From NCBI GenBank assembly GCA_017962545.1, contig JAGCVD010000003.1, forward strand, positions 1-56,463: a DNA stretch of 56,463 nt. The letters run 5' to 3'. Shown here piece by piece: positions 25,045-33,372 of the stretch; position 1 is the first letter of the stretch, and every line of letters starts with the position of its first letter. This DNA is from Bacteroidales bacterium (GTDB taxonomy: Bacteria > Bacteroidota > Bacteroidia > Bacteroidales > P3). Both the position numbers and the translations under genes were made by a program. Below the pieces are notes generated by a model, which made no database searches, had not been told where the DNA came from, and was given only the letters and a program-made list of their open reading frames with translations.

Positions 25045-25839
25045 TTAGTCGAAGTCGAGGTAGAAGGGCCAGTGTTGGCGGAAGGTGTTGAGCCTTTCTT
25101 TGTCGAGGGTGGCAGTGACGGTCTGGTTGGCGCCGTGTTCCGCTTCAGCGACGGAGAACCCTTTGTAGTCGACGAGGGCACTGTTGCCTGTGTATTTACC
25201 TCCTACACCATCTATGCCGCTGCGGTTGCAGCCCAGCACATAGCACAGGTTCTCTATAGCACGGGCTTTGAGGAGCGTGGTCCAAGCCTCGTGACGGCTT
25301 CCCGGCCAATTGGCGCAGATGAGCAGCAGGTCATAGTCTAGTTCGGAATTCGGAGAGCGGAGTTCGGAGTTGCGCAGCCATTTCGGGAAGCGGAGGTCGT
25401 AGCAGACGGCGGGCTTGATGCGCCAGCCTTTGTATTCGAACACAGCCTTTTCGGTGCCACGGGTTATCACGTCGGCCTCGCCGCTGACGCGGAAGGTGTG
25501 GCCTTTGTCGTAGGTGCCGAAAGTGCCGTCGGGGTAAACCCAGTGCAGACGATTGTAGACCTTGCCATCTTCTTTCACAATCCAGGTGCCGACGAAAAGC
25601 ATGTCATACTGTGCAGCCATGCGGCGTGCCCACTGCAGCGTGGGGCCTTCTTGCTCCTCGGCCAATGCAGCCATGTGGTCGCCAAAACCAGTGGTAAAAG
25701 TTTCGGGGACGACGAAGATGTCAGCGCCCGAAGCGCTGACCACAGTGTTGGCCAGCATTTTTTTCACCTTCTGACGGTTGGCTTCGGCATCGCCCCAGAT
25801 GATATCCTGTTGGTAAAAGGTTATGTGCAACTCGTTCAT
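25045..25839 (-). CDS. Nitrilase-family amidohydrolase
   Basis: 264 residues of the carbon-nitrogen hydrolase fold, closest in style to omega-amidase/YafV proteins that remove toxic alpha-ketoglutaramate-like products. The catalytic triad is visible: Glu46 in VPETF, Lys112 in YDKGH and Cys146 in VCYDLRFP. Residues 157-167, NSELRSPNSEL, right after the catalytic strand, are a 7-bp repeat insert; relatives pass directly from RFP-W-RN to YDLL. The start overlaps the ribF stop by four bases, so the two are translationally coupled. Whether the loop insert harms the active site is unknown. Confidence 0.85.
   Translation of the reverse strand: MNELHITFYQQDIIWGDAEANRQKVKKMLANTVVSASGADIFVVPETFTTGFGDHMAALAEEQEGPTLQWARRMAAQYDMLFVGTWIVKEDGKVYNRLHWVYPDGTFGTYDKGHTFRVSGEADVITRGTEKAVFEYKGWRIKPAVCYDLRFPKWLRNSELRSPNSELDYDLLLICANWPGSRHEAWTTLLKARAIENLCYVLGCNRSGIDGVGGKYTGNSALVDYKGFSVAEAEHGANQTVTATLDKERLNTFRQHWPFYLDFD
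25340..25374 (-). repeat. 7-bp tandem repeat inside the nitrilase gene
   Basis: Five units (agttcgg, aattcgg, agagcgg and variants) encode the NSELRSPNSEL insert. Confidence 0.9.
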
Positions 25840-26759
25840 GGGTTGATGCAGGATTCGAGGTCTTTTTGTAGTTGGGCGTGCAAGGCTTCAGAGGAGTTGA
25901 AATGCACGATGTCGCGCATGCGGTATCGCAGTTCCACTTCGATTTTGTGCCCGTAGAGGTCGCCGTCGAAGTCTCTCAGGTGCACTTCCAGCAGTGGTTT
26001 CTCTATTCCGAAAGTGGGTGCGGCTCCGAGATTGGCCATACCGTAGCAGATCAGCGGTTGGCAGAAATCGGACGTTACGCATACGGAGTAAACACCTTCT
26101 TTGGGAAGCATTTTGCGGGTGTTGTCCAAAGACACGTTGGCGGTAGGGAATCCCAGCATGTGGCCCACACCGCGGCCATGCACCACGCAGCCCTCGATGC
26201 GGTAGGGGTGACCCAATAGTTTTGCTGTTGACAGAACATCGCCCGACAACAGAGTCTGCCGGATTCGCGACGAACTGATGGGTTCGCCGTCGACAAGATA
26301 AGGTTCGCCGCGATGGAGTGTGAATCCCAGCTTGGCGGTCAGTTGGGGCAGGCGGTCGAAATCGTCGTTCTGCCTTGAACCGAAGCGGCTGTCATAACCC
26401 AGCAACAGGCTGCGCATGTTCAGTTGTTCGTACAGCAGACGAGCCATCTCGCAGGCCGACATCCGGGCAACTTCTGGGGTGAATGGGAGTACGGCAACAA
26501 ATTTTACACCGGCGTCGAAGAGCAAACTCAGGTGTTCTTCGGGGTCGTCGAGCCAGTATTCGCTGTCGCGGCGCCCAAGCACAAAGGAGGGGTGCGACGT
26601 CAGAGTCACCGCCAATGGCGCGAGGTGCGGTTCGAGTGTCGAAAGCTGTTCGAGGAGATGCTGGTGTCCACGGTGCACGCCGTCAAAGACACCCACCGTG
26701 ACGGCGGTGTCCTCCTTTATTGCCTCAATCGGCCCGTGTGCATCGTAGAGTTGGAACAT
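25836..26759 (-). CDS. ribF: Bifunctional riboflavin kinase/FAD synthetase
   Basis: 307 residues. Makes FMN and FAD from riboflavin and ATP. The N-terminal nucleotidyltransferase has VGVFDGVHRGHQHLL and LLGYDSRFG; the C-terminal kinase has ILSGDV-type LLSGDVLSTAKLLGHPY, GVGHMLGFPTANV and the LLEVHLRDFDGDLYG segment. Full length. It overlaps the upstream secreted-protein gene by one base and the nitrilase by four, so four minus-strand genes form one operon beginning with the TlpA-like gene. Confidence 0.95.
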   Translation of the reverse strand: MFQLYDAHGPIEAIKEDTAVTVGVFDGVHRGHQHLLEQLSTLEPHLAPLAVTLTSHPSFVLGRRDSEYWLDDPEEHLSLLFDAGVKFVAVLPFTPEVARMSACEMARLLYEQLNMRSLLLGYDSRFGSRQNDDFDRLPQLTAKLGFTLHRGEPYLVDGEPISSSRIRQTLLSGDVLSTAKLLGHPYRIEGCVVHGRGVGHMLGFPTANVSLDNTRKMLPKEGVYSVCVTSDFCQPLICYGMANLGAAPTFGIEKPLLEVHLRDFDGDLYGHKIEVELRYRMRDIVHFNSSEALHAQLQKDLESCINP

Positions 26760-27916
26760 CAGTGTAGTCTTATTGATGGCCAGAATGCTAGAGCGCAGTG
26801 CACGGCGAACTGCATCTGCTGCTCGCCGATGTCGTAGTGTGCCGAACCGCCGATGTGCAGATTGAACGGCTCGCCCTTGGGCCTCCAGTTATAGTAGGTG
26901 GTGAACGAGAGTATCTGTGTGCGGTCGAAGACTGTGGTGCCGTCGACCGATGAGAGGTTGCTGTAGAGCCAACTACCTAGCAGCGGCACAAAGCGCTCGC
27001 CCTGCCAGTAGCTGAATTCAAACGCCAAGCGTTTGCCGTTGACGACTTTCAGCATAGGATAGAGTCCCCAGCCCTGTGTGAACGGCACGGCTGTGTTGCC
27101 GTGCTGGTGGTAACACATCGCCAGACAGTGCAGCCCGACGGCCCAAGGCTCAGTCATGTTGTATTGGATGCCCAAGCCGCTGGCGGCGTTGAAGTTGTTC
27201 TGTATGGGCGTGGTGGTGGCCAGCACCTGTCCTCCGACATGCTGCGCCAGGAAATGCAGCGGCATTACCAGCGTCAGGTTTGTGAGCGGAATATCGTAGT
27301 AGATACGGCCCGAAAGGCCCATGGTGAAGCGTTCCTGGCGCGGGCTGTTGTTCCAAATGAACTCGCGCCAGTCAATCCACCAGTCGGCCGTGCCCCACAG
27401 GTATTCCCCCATGTCACCCCAGGCAGAAAGCATGAGGCCACATTCTGGGTCGGCGGCCACCTCACGCTCGATGTCGCGAAGCGGAGTTGGCAGATAGTGG
27501 TAGTCATCAGGGTCGAAAGATCCCAATGTGAGTTCCAGCCAGTCGGCAAGGTGTAACTTGGCCTGCAGCCAGGGCACGATATGCATTATGGTGGCGGTGT
27601 CGCTATAGTCTGGCAACACGCTGTAGCTCATGGTGTTGGGGTAGCTGTGGGCACCCCAGTAGTGCAGCCAGCTGACGCCGCCCGAGAGTGTGAGGTGCTT
27701 GTCGTTTGTCCACACCACCTTGGGGTTGAGCCGGAAGCCCGGCAGCGTGTAGCCCTCGATGCGGCGGCCGAAGTATTCGTCATCGATGAAGAAGAGGTAG
27801 CCATCAATGCGAAGGTCGATGGTGTTGGTATCTTGGGCATGGATAGGGTTAATGGGCTTAACAGGTATCAATCCTATCAAACCCATTAAACCGATTACTC
27901 CCAGGATTTTCCTCAT
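26759..27916 (-). CDS. Secreted barrel-like protein, repeat-made signal peptide
   Basis: 385 residues. The first 28 residues act as a signal peptide ending in HAQ, built of tripeptide-like repeats (ILG-VIG-LMG-LIG). The mature part alternates hydrophobic and polar residues with many aromatics and ends in aromatic-rich strands, as in an outer-membrane beta-barrel, but the family could not be named. It overlaps the TlpA-like gene upstream by four bases and ribF downstream by one, so it is made from a tight operon. Confidence 0.65.
   Translation of the reverse strand: MRKILGVIGLMGLIGLIPVKPINPIHAQDTNTIDLRIDGYLFFIDDEYFGRRIEGYTLPGFRLNPKVVWTNDKHLTLSGGVSWLHYWGAHSYPNTMSYSVLPDYSDTATIMHIVPWLQAKLHLADWLELTLGSFDPDDYHYLPTPLRDIEREVAADPECGLMLSAWGDMGEYLWGTADWWIDWREFIWNNSPRQERFTMGLSGRIYYDIPLTNLTLVMPLHFLAQHVGGQVLATTTPIQNNFNAASGLGIQYNMTEPWAVGLHCLAMCYHQHGNTAVPFTQGWGLYPMLKVVNGKRLAFEFSYWQGERFVPLLGSWLYSNLSSVDGTTVFDRTQILSFTTYYNWRPKGEPFNLHIGGSAHYDIGEQQMQFAVHCALAFWPSIRLH
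27845..27904 (-). repeat. 9-bp repeat with internal orientation switch
   Basis: The left part has units of the form taatgggct; from about 27870 the units are of the complementary form (tcaaaccca, ttaaaccga), in the same 9-bp phase. On the minus strand it encodes the signal peptide of the secreted barrel-like protein. The motif is the same as in the etfA-etfB spacer at 56235. Confidence 0.8.
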
Positions 27917-29016
27917 TTACCCAGCGCGTTGATAATGGCCTCTTCGATGGCGGGACCGCGGAGGTCGCGAGCCAGGATGGTGCCGTCCTTGTCAATGAGC
28001 ATAATCTGAGGGATGCCGTTGACACCGTAGGTGTCGGTGGCGGTGCGGGTGCTGTCGACCAGCTGGGGGTAGGTGATATTGAGGTCTTTTATCACCTTTT
28101 CATGGGCGGCCTTGCGGGCTTCGGCGTCGCCGCGCTCCCACACGTTGAGACCCACGATGACGAGGCCTTTCTTCTGATATTTCTTCCACAGCGGCACGAG
28201 GTTGTCCTTAATCTCGTTGCGGCAGGGACCGCACCAGCTGGCGTAGAAGTCGACCAGCGCCAGCTTGCCGTCGATGAGGTCGCTCAACTTGCCGTCCACA
28301 CCTTGGATGTCGGTGTAGTGTTTGCCAGCCGAGGTGGCTTCAATGGCAGTCAGTTGGGCAAGCCTTTTCTGCACAGGTTCGCTGTTGGCCACGCGGGGCG
28401 AGGCTGTTTTGACTATGCTGTCAAGCTCGTTATAAGTGAATTGTCCCATCTGTGCAATTTCCTCCATGGCAATCAAGCCGAGGATATTGTCTTTGTTCCC
28501 ATTATAGAGGTCCCAGTCGGCCTCGAGCAGGCGGGCGTATCCGATAGAGTCAAGGCTGTCAAGCACATGCTCGGCTTCGGCGCGGGCAGTTGCGTTGGGG
28601 GCGTTGTAATACATAGGGTAATACTCATCCATGGCATCCATAATGTCGTCAATGTTGTGCTTCTTGTTGTATGCCAGAAGCTTGTCGTTAAGGGGCGTGC
28701 CGCCGATGCTGTCACCGTTGATTACAATGGTGCCGGGTTCCAGGATGATTCTCACCAGGAACGGATTGTCGGGTGCTTCTATAATAACATTCTTGGGCTC
28801 CTCAACGGTTCCCTTGAAGGAGAACTTCCCATCGGTTACCACGGCGCTGTCAAGAGGCGTTTCCGGATTATCATACAGGTCGTGCATGTACACCATCTTA
28901 CCGTTTAATTCGGTACCATCGACGCTGCCGTTGACGGTGAACTGATGTTTGCTGCCACAGCTGTATATAAATACGCAGACGGTTGCAGCACAAATGATTA
29001 GAATGTATCTTTTCAT
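27913..29016 (-). CDS. TlpA-like thioredoxin lipoprotein
   Basis: 367 residues with lipobox IYSC (Cys20). Residues 25-120 resemble the DUF4369 domain (VNGSVDGTELNGKMVYMHD) that precedes thioredoxin domains in Bacteroidota; residues 235-365 are a TlpA/ResA-type thioredoxin fold with WCGPC (Cys262, Cys265) and a cis-Pro loop GIPQIMLID. Such proteins reduce disulfides or serve in periplasmic redox repair. I chose the inner ATG giving MKRYILIICAA because it fits the signal peptide and follows a -7 box; the longer reading would start at the box. Confidence 0.88.
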   Translation of the reverse strand: MKRYILIICAATVCVFIYSCGSKHQFTVNGSVDGTELNGKMVYMHDLYDNPETPLDSAVVTDGKFSFKGTVEEPKNVIIEAPDNPFLVRIILEPGTIVINGDSIGGTPLNDKLLAYNKKHNIDDIMDAMDEYYPMYYNAPNATARAEAEHVLDSLDSIGYARLLEADWDLYNGNKDNILGLIAMEEIAQMGQFTYNELDSIVKTASPRVANSEPVQKRLAQLTAIEATSAGKHYTDIQGVDGKLSDLIDGKLALVDFYASWCGPCRNEIKDNLVPLWKKYQKKGLVIVGLNVWERGDAEARKAAHEKVIKDLNITYPQLVDSTRTATDTYGVNGIPQIMLIDKDGTILARDLRGPAIEEAIINALGK

Positions 29017-29040
29017 AATGAGGAATGTTTTATTAAACTG

Positions 29041-29048
29041 CAAAGATA
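29041..29048 (-). promoter_or_regulatory. Bacteroidota -7 box (TlpA-like operon)
   Basis: The minus strand reads TATCTTTG followed by C, 24 bases before the ATG. It probably drives the TlpA-like, barrel, ribF and nitrilase genes. Confidence 0.7.
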
Positions 29049-29127
29049 CAAATTATTTTATAATGATAACAACTCTTTTTCATATCTTTTTTACAGCCGT
29101 TTTTTAGCTATTTCTTTGGATAAAAGC

Positions 29128-29170
29128 AAAGAAATACCAAAGAAATACCAAGGAAATACCATTGAAAATA
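29128..29170. repeat. 11-bp tandem repeat, intergenic
   Basis: Three clear copies of aaagaaatacc (third with one change) plus a weaker fourth lie in the roughly 300-bp divergent gap between the TlpA-like operon and the secreted-protein/panB pair. Apart from this and the two promoters, I see no other structure in that gap. Confidence 0.85.
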
Positions 29171-29245
29171 CATAGTATCAGTGAGATAGTGATGGTTTTA
29201 TACGGTGTTCGTCTATTACTTTTTGGCGGTATCGTTTTTTTTGTT

Positions 29246-29253
29246 TATTTTTG
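29246..29253 (+). promoter_or_regulatory. Promoter with -33 and -7 boxes
   Basis: TATTTTTG, followed by C, matches TAnnTTTG. A TTTG at 29222-29225 lies 20 bases upstream, near the usual -33 spacing. Confidence 0.7.
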
Positions 29254-29313
29254 CATTTTCTAACATGGCGTAAGATGAAATATATGAATGGCTGTAATGT
29301 ATTGGTAGTGAGC

Positions 29314-30567
29314 ATGAAGAGGTACTTTTTTATGTTTGTGGCAATGTGCTGGGCCTTCTCTTTGCAGGCGCAGACGGGTTTCTATGTGCCCTCCGCCAAG
29401 CCGGTGCGCGACATGCAGAAGGCGTTGACCAATCCCGAGGTGTTCCATCTGCTGCTCTGTGCACAGGGCGATGAGACGACCTACTCGGTGGCTGACCTTG
29501 ACTTGCTCGACTCGGCCTATGCCATCGCTTTCTCGCAGGAGAATCCGAAACTATACACCATGACCATTGAGGGCTATGGCGGCAATAACGAGGACCTCAC
29601 ACGTCAGCGTGTCGATGCCATCTACCGCTATTTTGCCATGCGTTGTCATGCCAATTTTCCTATACGCTATGCCAATAATCCTATCCACTGCTCTTGCAAC
29701 GGCGACACGGTGGAGGTGCTTCGCTATGAGGTGCCTGTCACGACGGCTGTTTACCGCTATGCGGAGTTGCCCGAGTCGCGTCGGCTGCTTAATAAAAGCG
29801 TTGATTTAAAGAACAGTGTGCTCATCACTTTCCGCAACGACCCTGACGAGTGTGTCGGCGGTGCCCGTGGATGCTATGTTCCGCGACAGGACAGCACCGT
29901 TTATGGCTACTACGCCTCCCTGTTGTTCACCAAAGGCTCGGTCTATGCCGTGGAGAACACCAAGGACACCTGTCCAAGTGGGTTCACCGTCAAGATTGAC
30001 GACTATCTGGACTATAAGTACATCGTGGACCGCTATTGCCTGATACCGCACCGCAAGCAGTTACTTGTGCAGGCTGGCTATATTGTTGTCACCGGCAGTT
30101 GGCCCATGGTTGGCGACAGTTGCAGTGAGGCTCAGAAAGACAGCATCTTTGTGCGTATCCCCGTCACGCAGGAGCAGATGGATGCCAAGCTGAAGTTCTT
30201 CGCCAAAGTGAAGACTTCCCGTGGCATGGAGTATAAGCAGCTGCCCACGCGCAAGGTGCCCGGCAAGGGTATGCTGGCGCTGCAGGCACCCGTCAACGTG
30301 ATGCAACTTGACACTATCTATGTCGGCAAGCGCATACAGGACAAAGAGGTGTCGAAATATTTCTATGAGGTCGACAGTCCCACCGAGGCGGCCTCGTTTG
30401 CCGTAGGCAGCCGTTTCTATGTGGCGTCGCGTCCCGGCAAGGACGGCCGTCCGATCCTCAAGAAACCCCTCAAGCAACTCTTCCGTATCATCCCCGACCA
30501 AGAAGAAGAAGTTGTTACTCCCGAGAAATCCAGAACGCCCAAGGGCGAAGAAATCATTGAAGAATAA
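29314..30567 (+). CDS. Secreted protein of unknown function
   Basis: 417 residues with a Sec signal peptide ending near SLQAQ. The start is the ATG giving [11 protein letters not shown]; the longer ORF begins at the promoter. Residues around [24 protein letters not shown] recall the peptidoglycan-binding helix of OmpA-like domains, but the key Asp/Arg pattern is incomplete, so this is weak. The C-terminal 60 residues are basic, then acidic. The stop codon shares one base with the panB start (TAATG), so translation is coupled, a pairing of envelope and pantothenate genes that I cannot explain. Confidence 0.7.
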   Translation: MKRYFFMFVAMCWAFSLQAQTGFYVPSAKPVRDMQKALTNPEVFHLLLCAQGDETTYSVADLDLLDSAYAIAFSQENPKLYTMTIEGYGGNNEDLTRQRVDAIYRYFAMRCHANFPIRYANNPIHCSCNGDTVEVLRYEVPVTTAVYRYAELPESRRLLNKSVDLKNSVLITFRNDPDECVGGARGCYVPRQDSTVYGYYASLLFTKGSVYAVENTKDTCPSGFTVKIDDYLDYKYIVDRYCLIPHRKQLLVQAGYIVVTGSWPMVGDSCSEAQKDSIFVRIPVTQEQMDAKLKFFAKVKTSRGMEYKQLPTRKVPGKGMLALQAPVNVMQLDTIYVGKRIQDKEVSKYFYEVDSPTEAASFAVGSRFYVASRPGKDGRPILKKPLKQLFRIIPDQEEEVVTPEKSRTPKGEEIIEE

Positions 30568-31385
30568 TGGCTTATTTACAGACTGATGTGACCAAGGTCA
30601 CGACGCGTGTGTTGCAGAATATGAAGCTGCATGGCGAGAAGATTGCCATGCTAACGGCTTACGACTACTCCATGGCCTCGTTGCTGGAGAGCACCAAGAT
30701 AGATGTGGTGTTGGTCGGCGACTCGGCTGCCAACGTAATGCAAGGTCACAAGACCACCTTGCCCATCACCCTCGACGAGATGATTGTCTATGCCACTTCG
30801 GTGGTGCGTGCCATCAACCGAGCTTTGGTAGTGGTTGATATGCCTTTCGGTACCTATCAAGGTAATTCCAAGCAGGCTCTCGCCAGTGCCATACGTATTA
30901 TGAAGGAGACTGGCGCCGACGCCATCAAGATGGAAGGTGGCGAGGAGGTTCTTGAGAGTGTCCAGCGCATCCTTTCGGCAGGCATACCTGTTATGGGTCA
31001 TCTGGGACTCACGCCGCAGAGCATCAACAAGTTCGGTACCTATGCTGTGCGTGCCACCGACAAGGAGGAGGCCGACCGAGTGAAGAGGGATGCCCTGATA
31101 TTGCAGGAAGCCGGCTGTTTCGCGCTGGTGCTGGAGAAGATACCTGCCAAGTTGGCCGCCGAGGTGACGGCCGAACTGAAGATACCCACCATCGGTATCG
31201 GTGCCGGACAGGCTACCGATGGACAGGTGCTTGTGTTGCAGGACATGTTGGGCATCACCCAGCAGTTCAAGCCACGTTATCTGCGTACCTACGGCACCTT
31301 CGGTGAGGATATTTCCAATGCCATACGCCACTACATCAACGATGTGAAGAGCGGCGACTTCCCGAATGAGAAGGAGCAATACTGA
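30567..31385 (+). CDS. panB: 3-methyl-2-oxobutanoate hydroxymethyltransferase
   Basis: 272 residues. Makes ketopantoate from 2-ketoisovalerate and methylene-THF for CoA synthesis. [41 protein letters not shown] and GHLGLTPQS are the (beta/alpha)8 active-site motifs, with [19 protein letters not shown] near the end. Length is full. panC is not adjacent. The gene ends two bases before the convergent clpS stop with no hairpin between. Confidence 0.95.
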   Translation: MAYLQTDVTKVTTRVLQNMKLHGEKIAMLTAYDYSMASLLESTKIDVVLVGDSAANVMQGHKTTLPITLDEMIVYATSVVRAINRALVVVDMPFGTYQGNSKQALASAIRIMKETGADAIKMEGGEEVLESVQRILSAGIPVMGHLGLTPQSINKFGTYAVRATDKEEADRVKRDALILQEAGCFALVLEKIPAKLAAEVTAELKIPTIGIGAGQATDGQVLVLQDMLGITQQFKPRYLRTYGTFGEDISNAIRHYINDVKSGDFPNEKEQY

Positions 31386-31387
31386 TA

Positions 31388-31675
31388 CTAATCTTTTATT
31401 TCTGAGGTAAGTTCCTTGTCAAGCAGCGCACTGTGCATGGGCAACAGTTCGCTGTAGGAACCTTGTTTGACGACACAGGAGCCATGGCAGTGGACGAGTA
31501 TGGCGCATTGTTCTGCCTGCTCCTCGGTATGACGGCAGATGTCCACCAATGCCTTGATGACATAGTCGAATGTGTGAACGTCGTCGTTGTAGAGCAACAG
31601 GCTGCAGCCGCTGTCTTCCAGCGTGTCGACAGCATCGTCGACTTCAGGGCTGACGTAAGGCTTCTCTTCGCTCAT
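31388..31675 (-). CDS. clpS: ATP-dependent Clp protease adaptor ClpS
   Basis: 95 residues. ClpS hands N-degron substrates to Clp[20 protein letters not shown] holds the ND-D motif that binds the N-terminal residue; [14 protein letters not shown] is the second conserved block. In Bacteroidota the protein is usually encoded apart from clpA, as here. Its start overlaps the ispF stop by four bases, so it is translated from the ispF message. Confidence 0.92.
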   Translation of the reverse strand: MSEEKPYVSPEVDDAVDTLEDSGCSLLLYNDDVHTFDYVIKALVDICRHTEEQAEQCAILVHCHGSCVVKQGSYSELLPMHSALLDKELTSEIKD

Positions 31676-32148
31676 GACATTTCTTCAATTAACGCTACCG
31701 CTTGGGCGCTGATGCCTTCCATGCGGCCTTCGAAGCCGAGACGTTCGGTGGTGGTTGCCTTGACAGACACCTGGTCGATGCTGATGCCGAGGGTGTCGGC
31801 GATATTGTGGCGCATGGACTCGATGTGCGGCGCCAACTTGGGCTGCTGAGCCACCACGGTGCTGTCGATGTTGACAATGCGGTAGCCTTGCTTATGCAGC
31901 AGCGAGCCGACATGTGTCAATAGTTTGAGGCTGCTGATGCCTTTGTATTTGGGGTCGGTGTCGGGGAAATGCTTGCCGATGTCACCCAATGCCGCAGCGC
32001 CTAGAAGTGCGTCGCAGATGGTGTGCAGTAGCACGTCGGCATCGCTGTGTCCTATCAGACCGTGGCTGTGCGGTATCAGTTCGCCGCCAATCCACAGGGG
32101 CAATCCCTCACCCAGACGGTGTACATCGTATCCAGTGCCTATTCTCAT
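31672..32148 (-). CDS. ispF: 2-C-methyl-D-erythritol 2,4-cyclodiphosphate synthase
   Basis: 158 residues. IspF makes MEcPP in the MEP isoprenoid pathway. Conserved parts are GTGYDVHRL (metal ligands Asp and His), [33 protein letters not shown], and [14 protein letters not shown] at the C-terminus. Full length. The start shares one base with the porV stop and the stop overlaps clpS, so porU-porV-ispF-clpS look co-transcribed. Confidence 0.95.
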   Translation of the reverse strand: MRIGTGYDVHRLGEGLPLWIGGELIPHSHGLIGHSDADVLLHTICDALLGAAALGDIGKHFPDTDPKYKGISSLKLLTHVGSLLHKQGYRIVNIDSTVVAQQPKLAPHIESMRHNIADTLGISIDQVSVKATTTERLGFEGRMEGISAQAVALIEEMS

Positions 32149-33320
32149 TAGTCCTCGGGCATAAGGTCCATCGACAGGGTGATGCGGATGGTGTTGGTCA
32201 ACGGATTGTTGGAAAGACGGGAGGTGGGAACGAGGTAGGAGAAATCGAAGGAGAAGAAATTATAGCGCAGTCCGAAGCCTACTGTGGCATACTGGCGCCC
32301 GCCTTTGTTAGCGTGTTCAAAGAAATAGCCTGCACGTACGGCGAAAGTCTCGGCGTACCAGTATTCGGCACCCATCGACAGCTGCAATTCCTGGAGTTCT
32401 TCGTTGATGCCGCCGGGGGCGTCGCCAAAAGACTGCAGGGCGCCGGCGACGACACCGATGTTGTTGTAGTCGGTCAGTGACTGGAGACTGTCGGTGCTGT
32501 AAGTGCGGAAATTGGGTGTAGGCACCAGCAGTTTGTTGATGTCAACCATGACGGAGACCTTGTTGTAGTCGTCGATACGGTTGGTATAGCGTCCGCCGAC
32601 ACGCAGGTTGGCGGGGAGGAATTCCTGATTGTTGTTGTCCTCGCTATAACGCAACTTGGCGCCGAGGTTACTGATGAAGGCACCCAGGGCAATCTCCTCG
32701 TTCCTGCTGACGAGACGCTGGTAGTACAGGCCTATGTCGGCGGCCAGCGAATTGGCAGCATGGGTCTCGCTGTTGCCACTGCCGTCGTTGATGGTCTGGC
32801 CATTGGTGAGGTCGCTACGCATGAAACGGCCTGTGGCACCGAGCGAAAGATTGTCGCTCAGCATCAGCGCGTAGGAGGCATCGAAGGCGAACTCGTTGGG
32901 GTGCAGGTCGGTGACTTTGTTACCCTCTATATCGGTCATGTCGATGTCACCCAGTGAGAAGTAGGTCAGCGAGGCCGCTACGGTGCTGCGTTTGTTGATG
33001 CGGTGGTAGCCTCCCAGGTAGAGCAGGTTCATGTCGCCCACCTTGAGGTTGCGCAGCCATGGGGTGAAAGTGGTGCTGATGCCCATGGTGCCTTCGACGA
33101 AGGCGAATTTGGCGTTGTTCCAGTGCGCCGAATAGGCATCGGGGGTGGTGGCGGCACCTACGTCGCCCATGCCGCTGCTGACAGCGTCGGGGGCGATGAG
33201 CAAGATAGGCATACCGGTGGAGATATAGTTCTGGTTGCTGCTTTGTCCAAGCCAAGAGGTCTGTGCCCAGAGGTTGCAACCCAAGAGGGTGAGTATTGTC
33301 AGAAGGGTGAGTTTCTTCAT
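32148..33320 (-). CDS. porV: Type IX secretion outer-membrane protein PorV
   Basis: 390 residues with a signal peptide. PorV (LptO) is a 14-stranded barrel that carries T9SS cargo from the translocon to the PorU sortase. The N-terminus after cleavage ([28 protein letters not shown], read as [10 protein letters not shown] and GMGDVGAA) is the family signature, and the C-terminus is strand-rich. It lies 52 bases after the porU start region on the same strand order porU-porV, as in other Bacteroidota. Confidence 0.93.
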   Translation of the reverse strand: MKKLTLLTILTLLGCNLWAQTSWLGQSSNQNYISTGMPILLIAPDAVSSGMGDVGAATTPDAYSAHWNNAKFAFVEGTMGISTTFTPWLRNLKVGDMNLLYLGGYHRINKRSTVAASLTYFSLGDIDMTDIEGNKVTDLHPNEFAFDASYALMLSDNLSLGATGRFMRSDLTNGQTINDGSGNSETHAANSLAADIGLYYQRLVSRNEEIALGAFISNLGAKLRYSEDNNNQEFLPANLRVGGRYTNRIDDYNKVSVMVDINKLLVPTPNFRTYSTDSLQSLTDYNNIGVVAGALQSFGDAPGGINEELQELQLSMGAEYWYAETFAVRAGYFFEHANKGGRQYATVGFGLRYNFFSFDFSYLVPTSRLSNNPLTNTIRITLSMDLMPED

Positions 33321-33372
33321 TCTATAAATGTTGGTTTGTGCTAAATAACGCTATTGTGATTGTTTTATTGCA

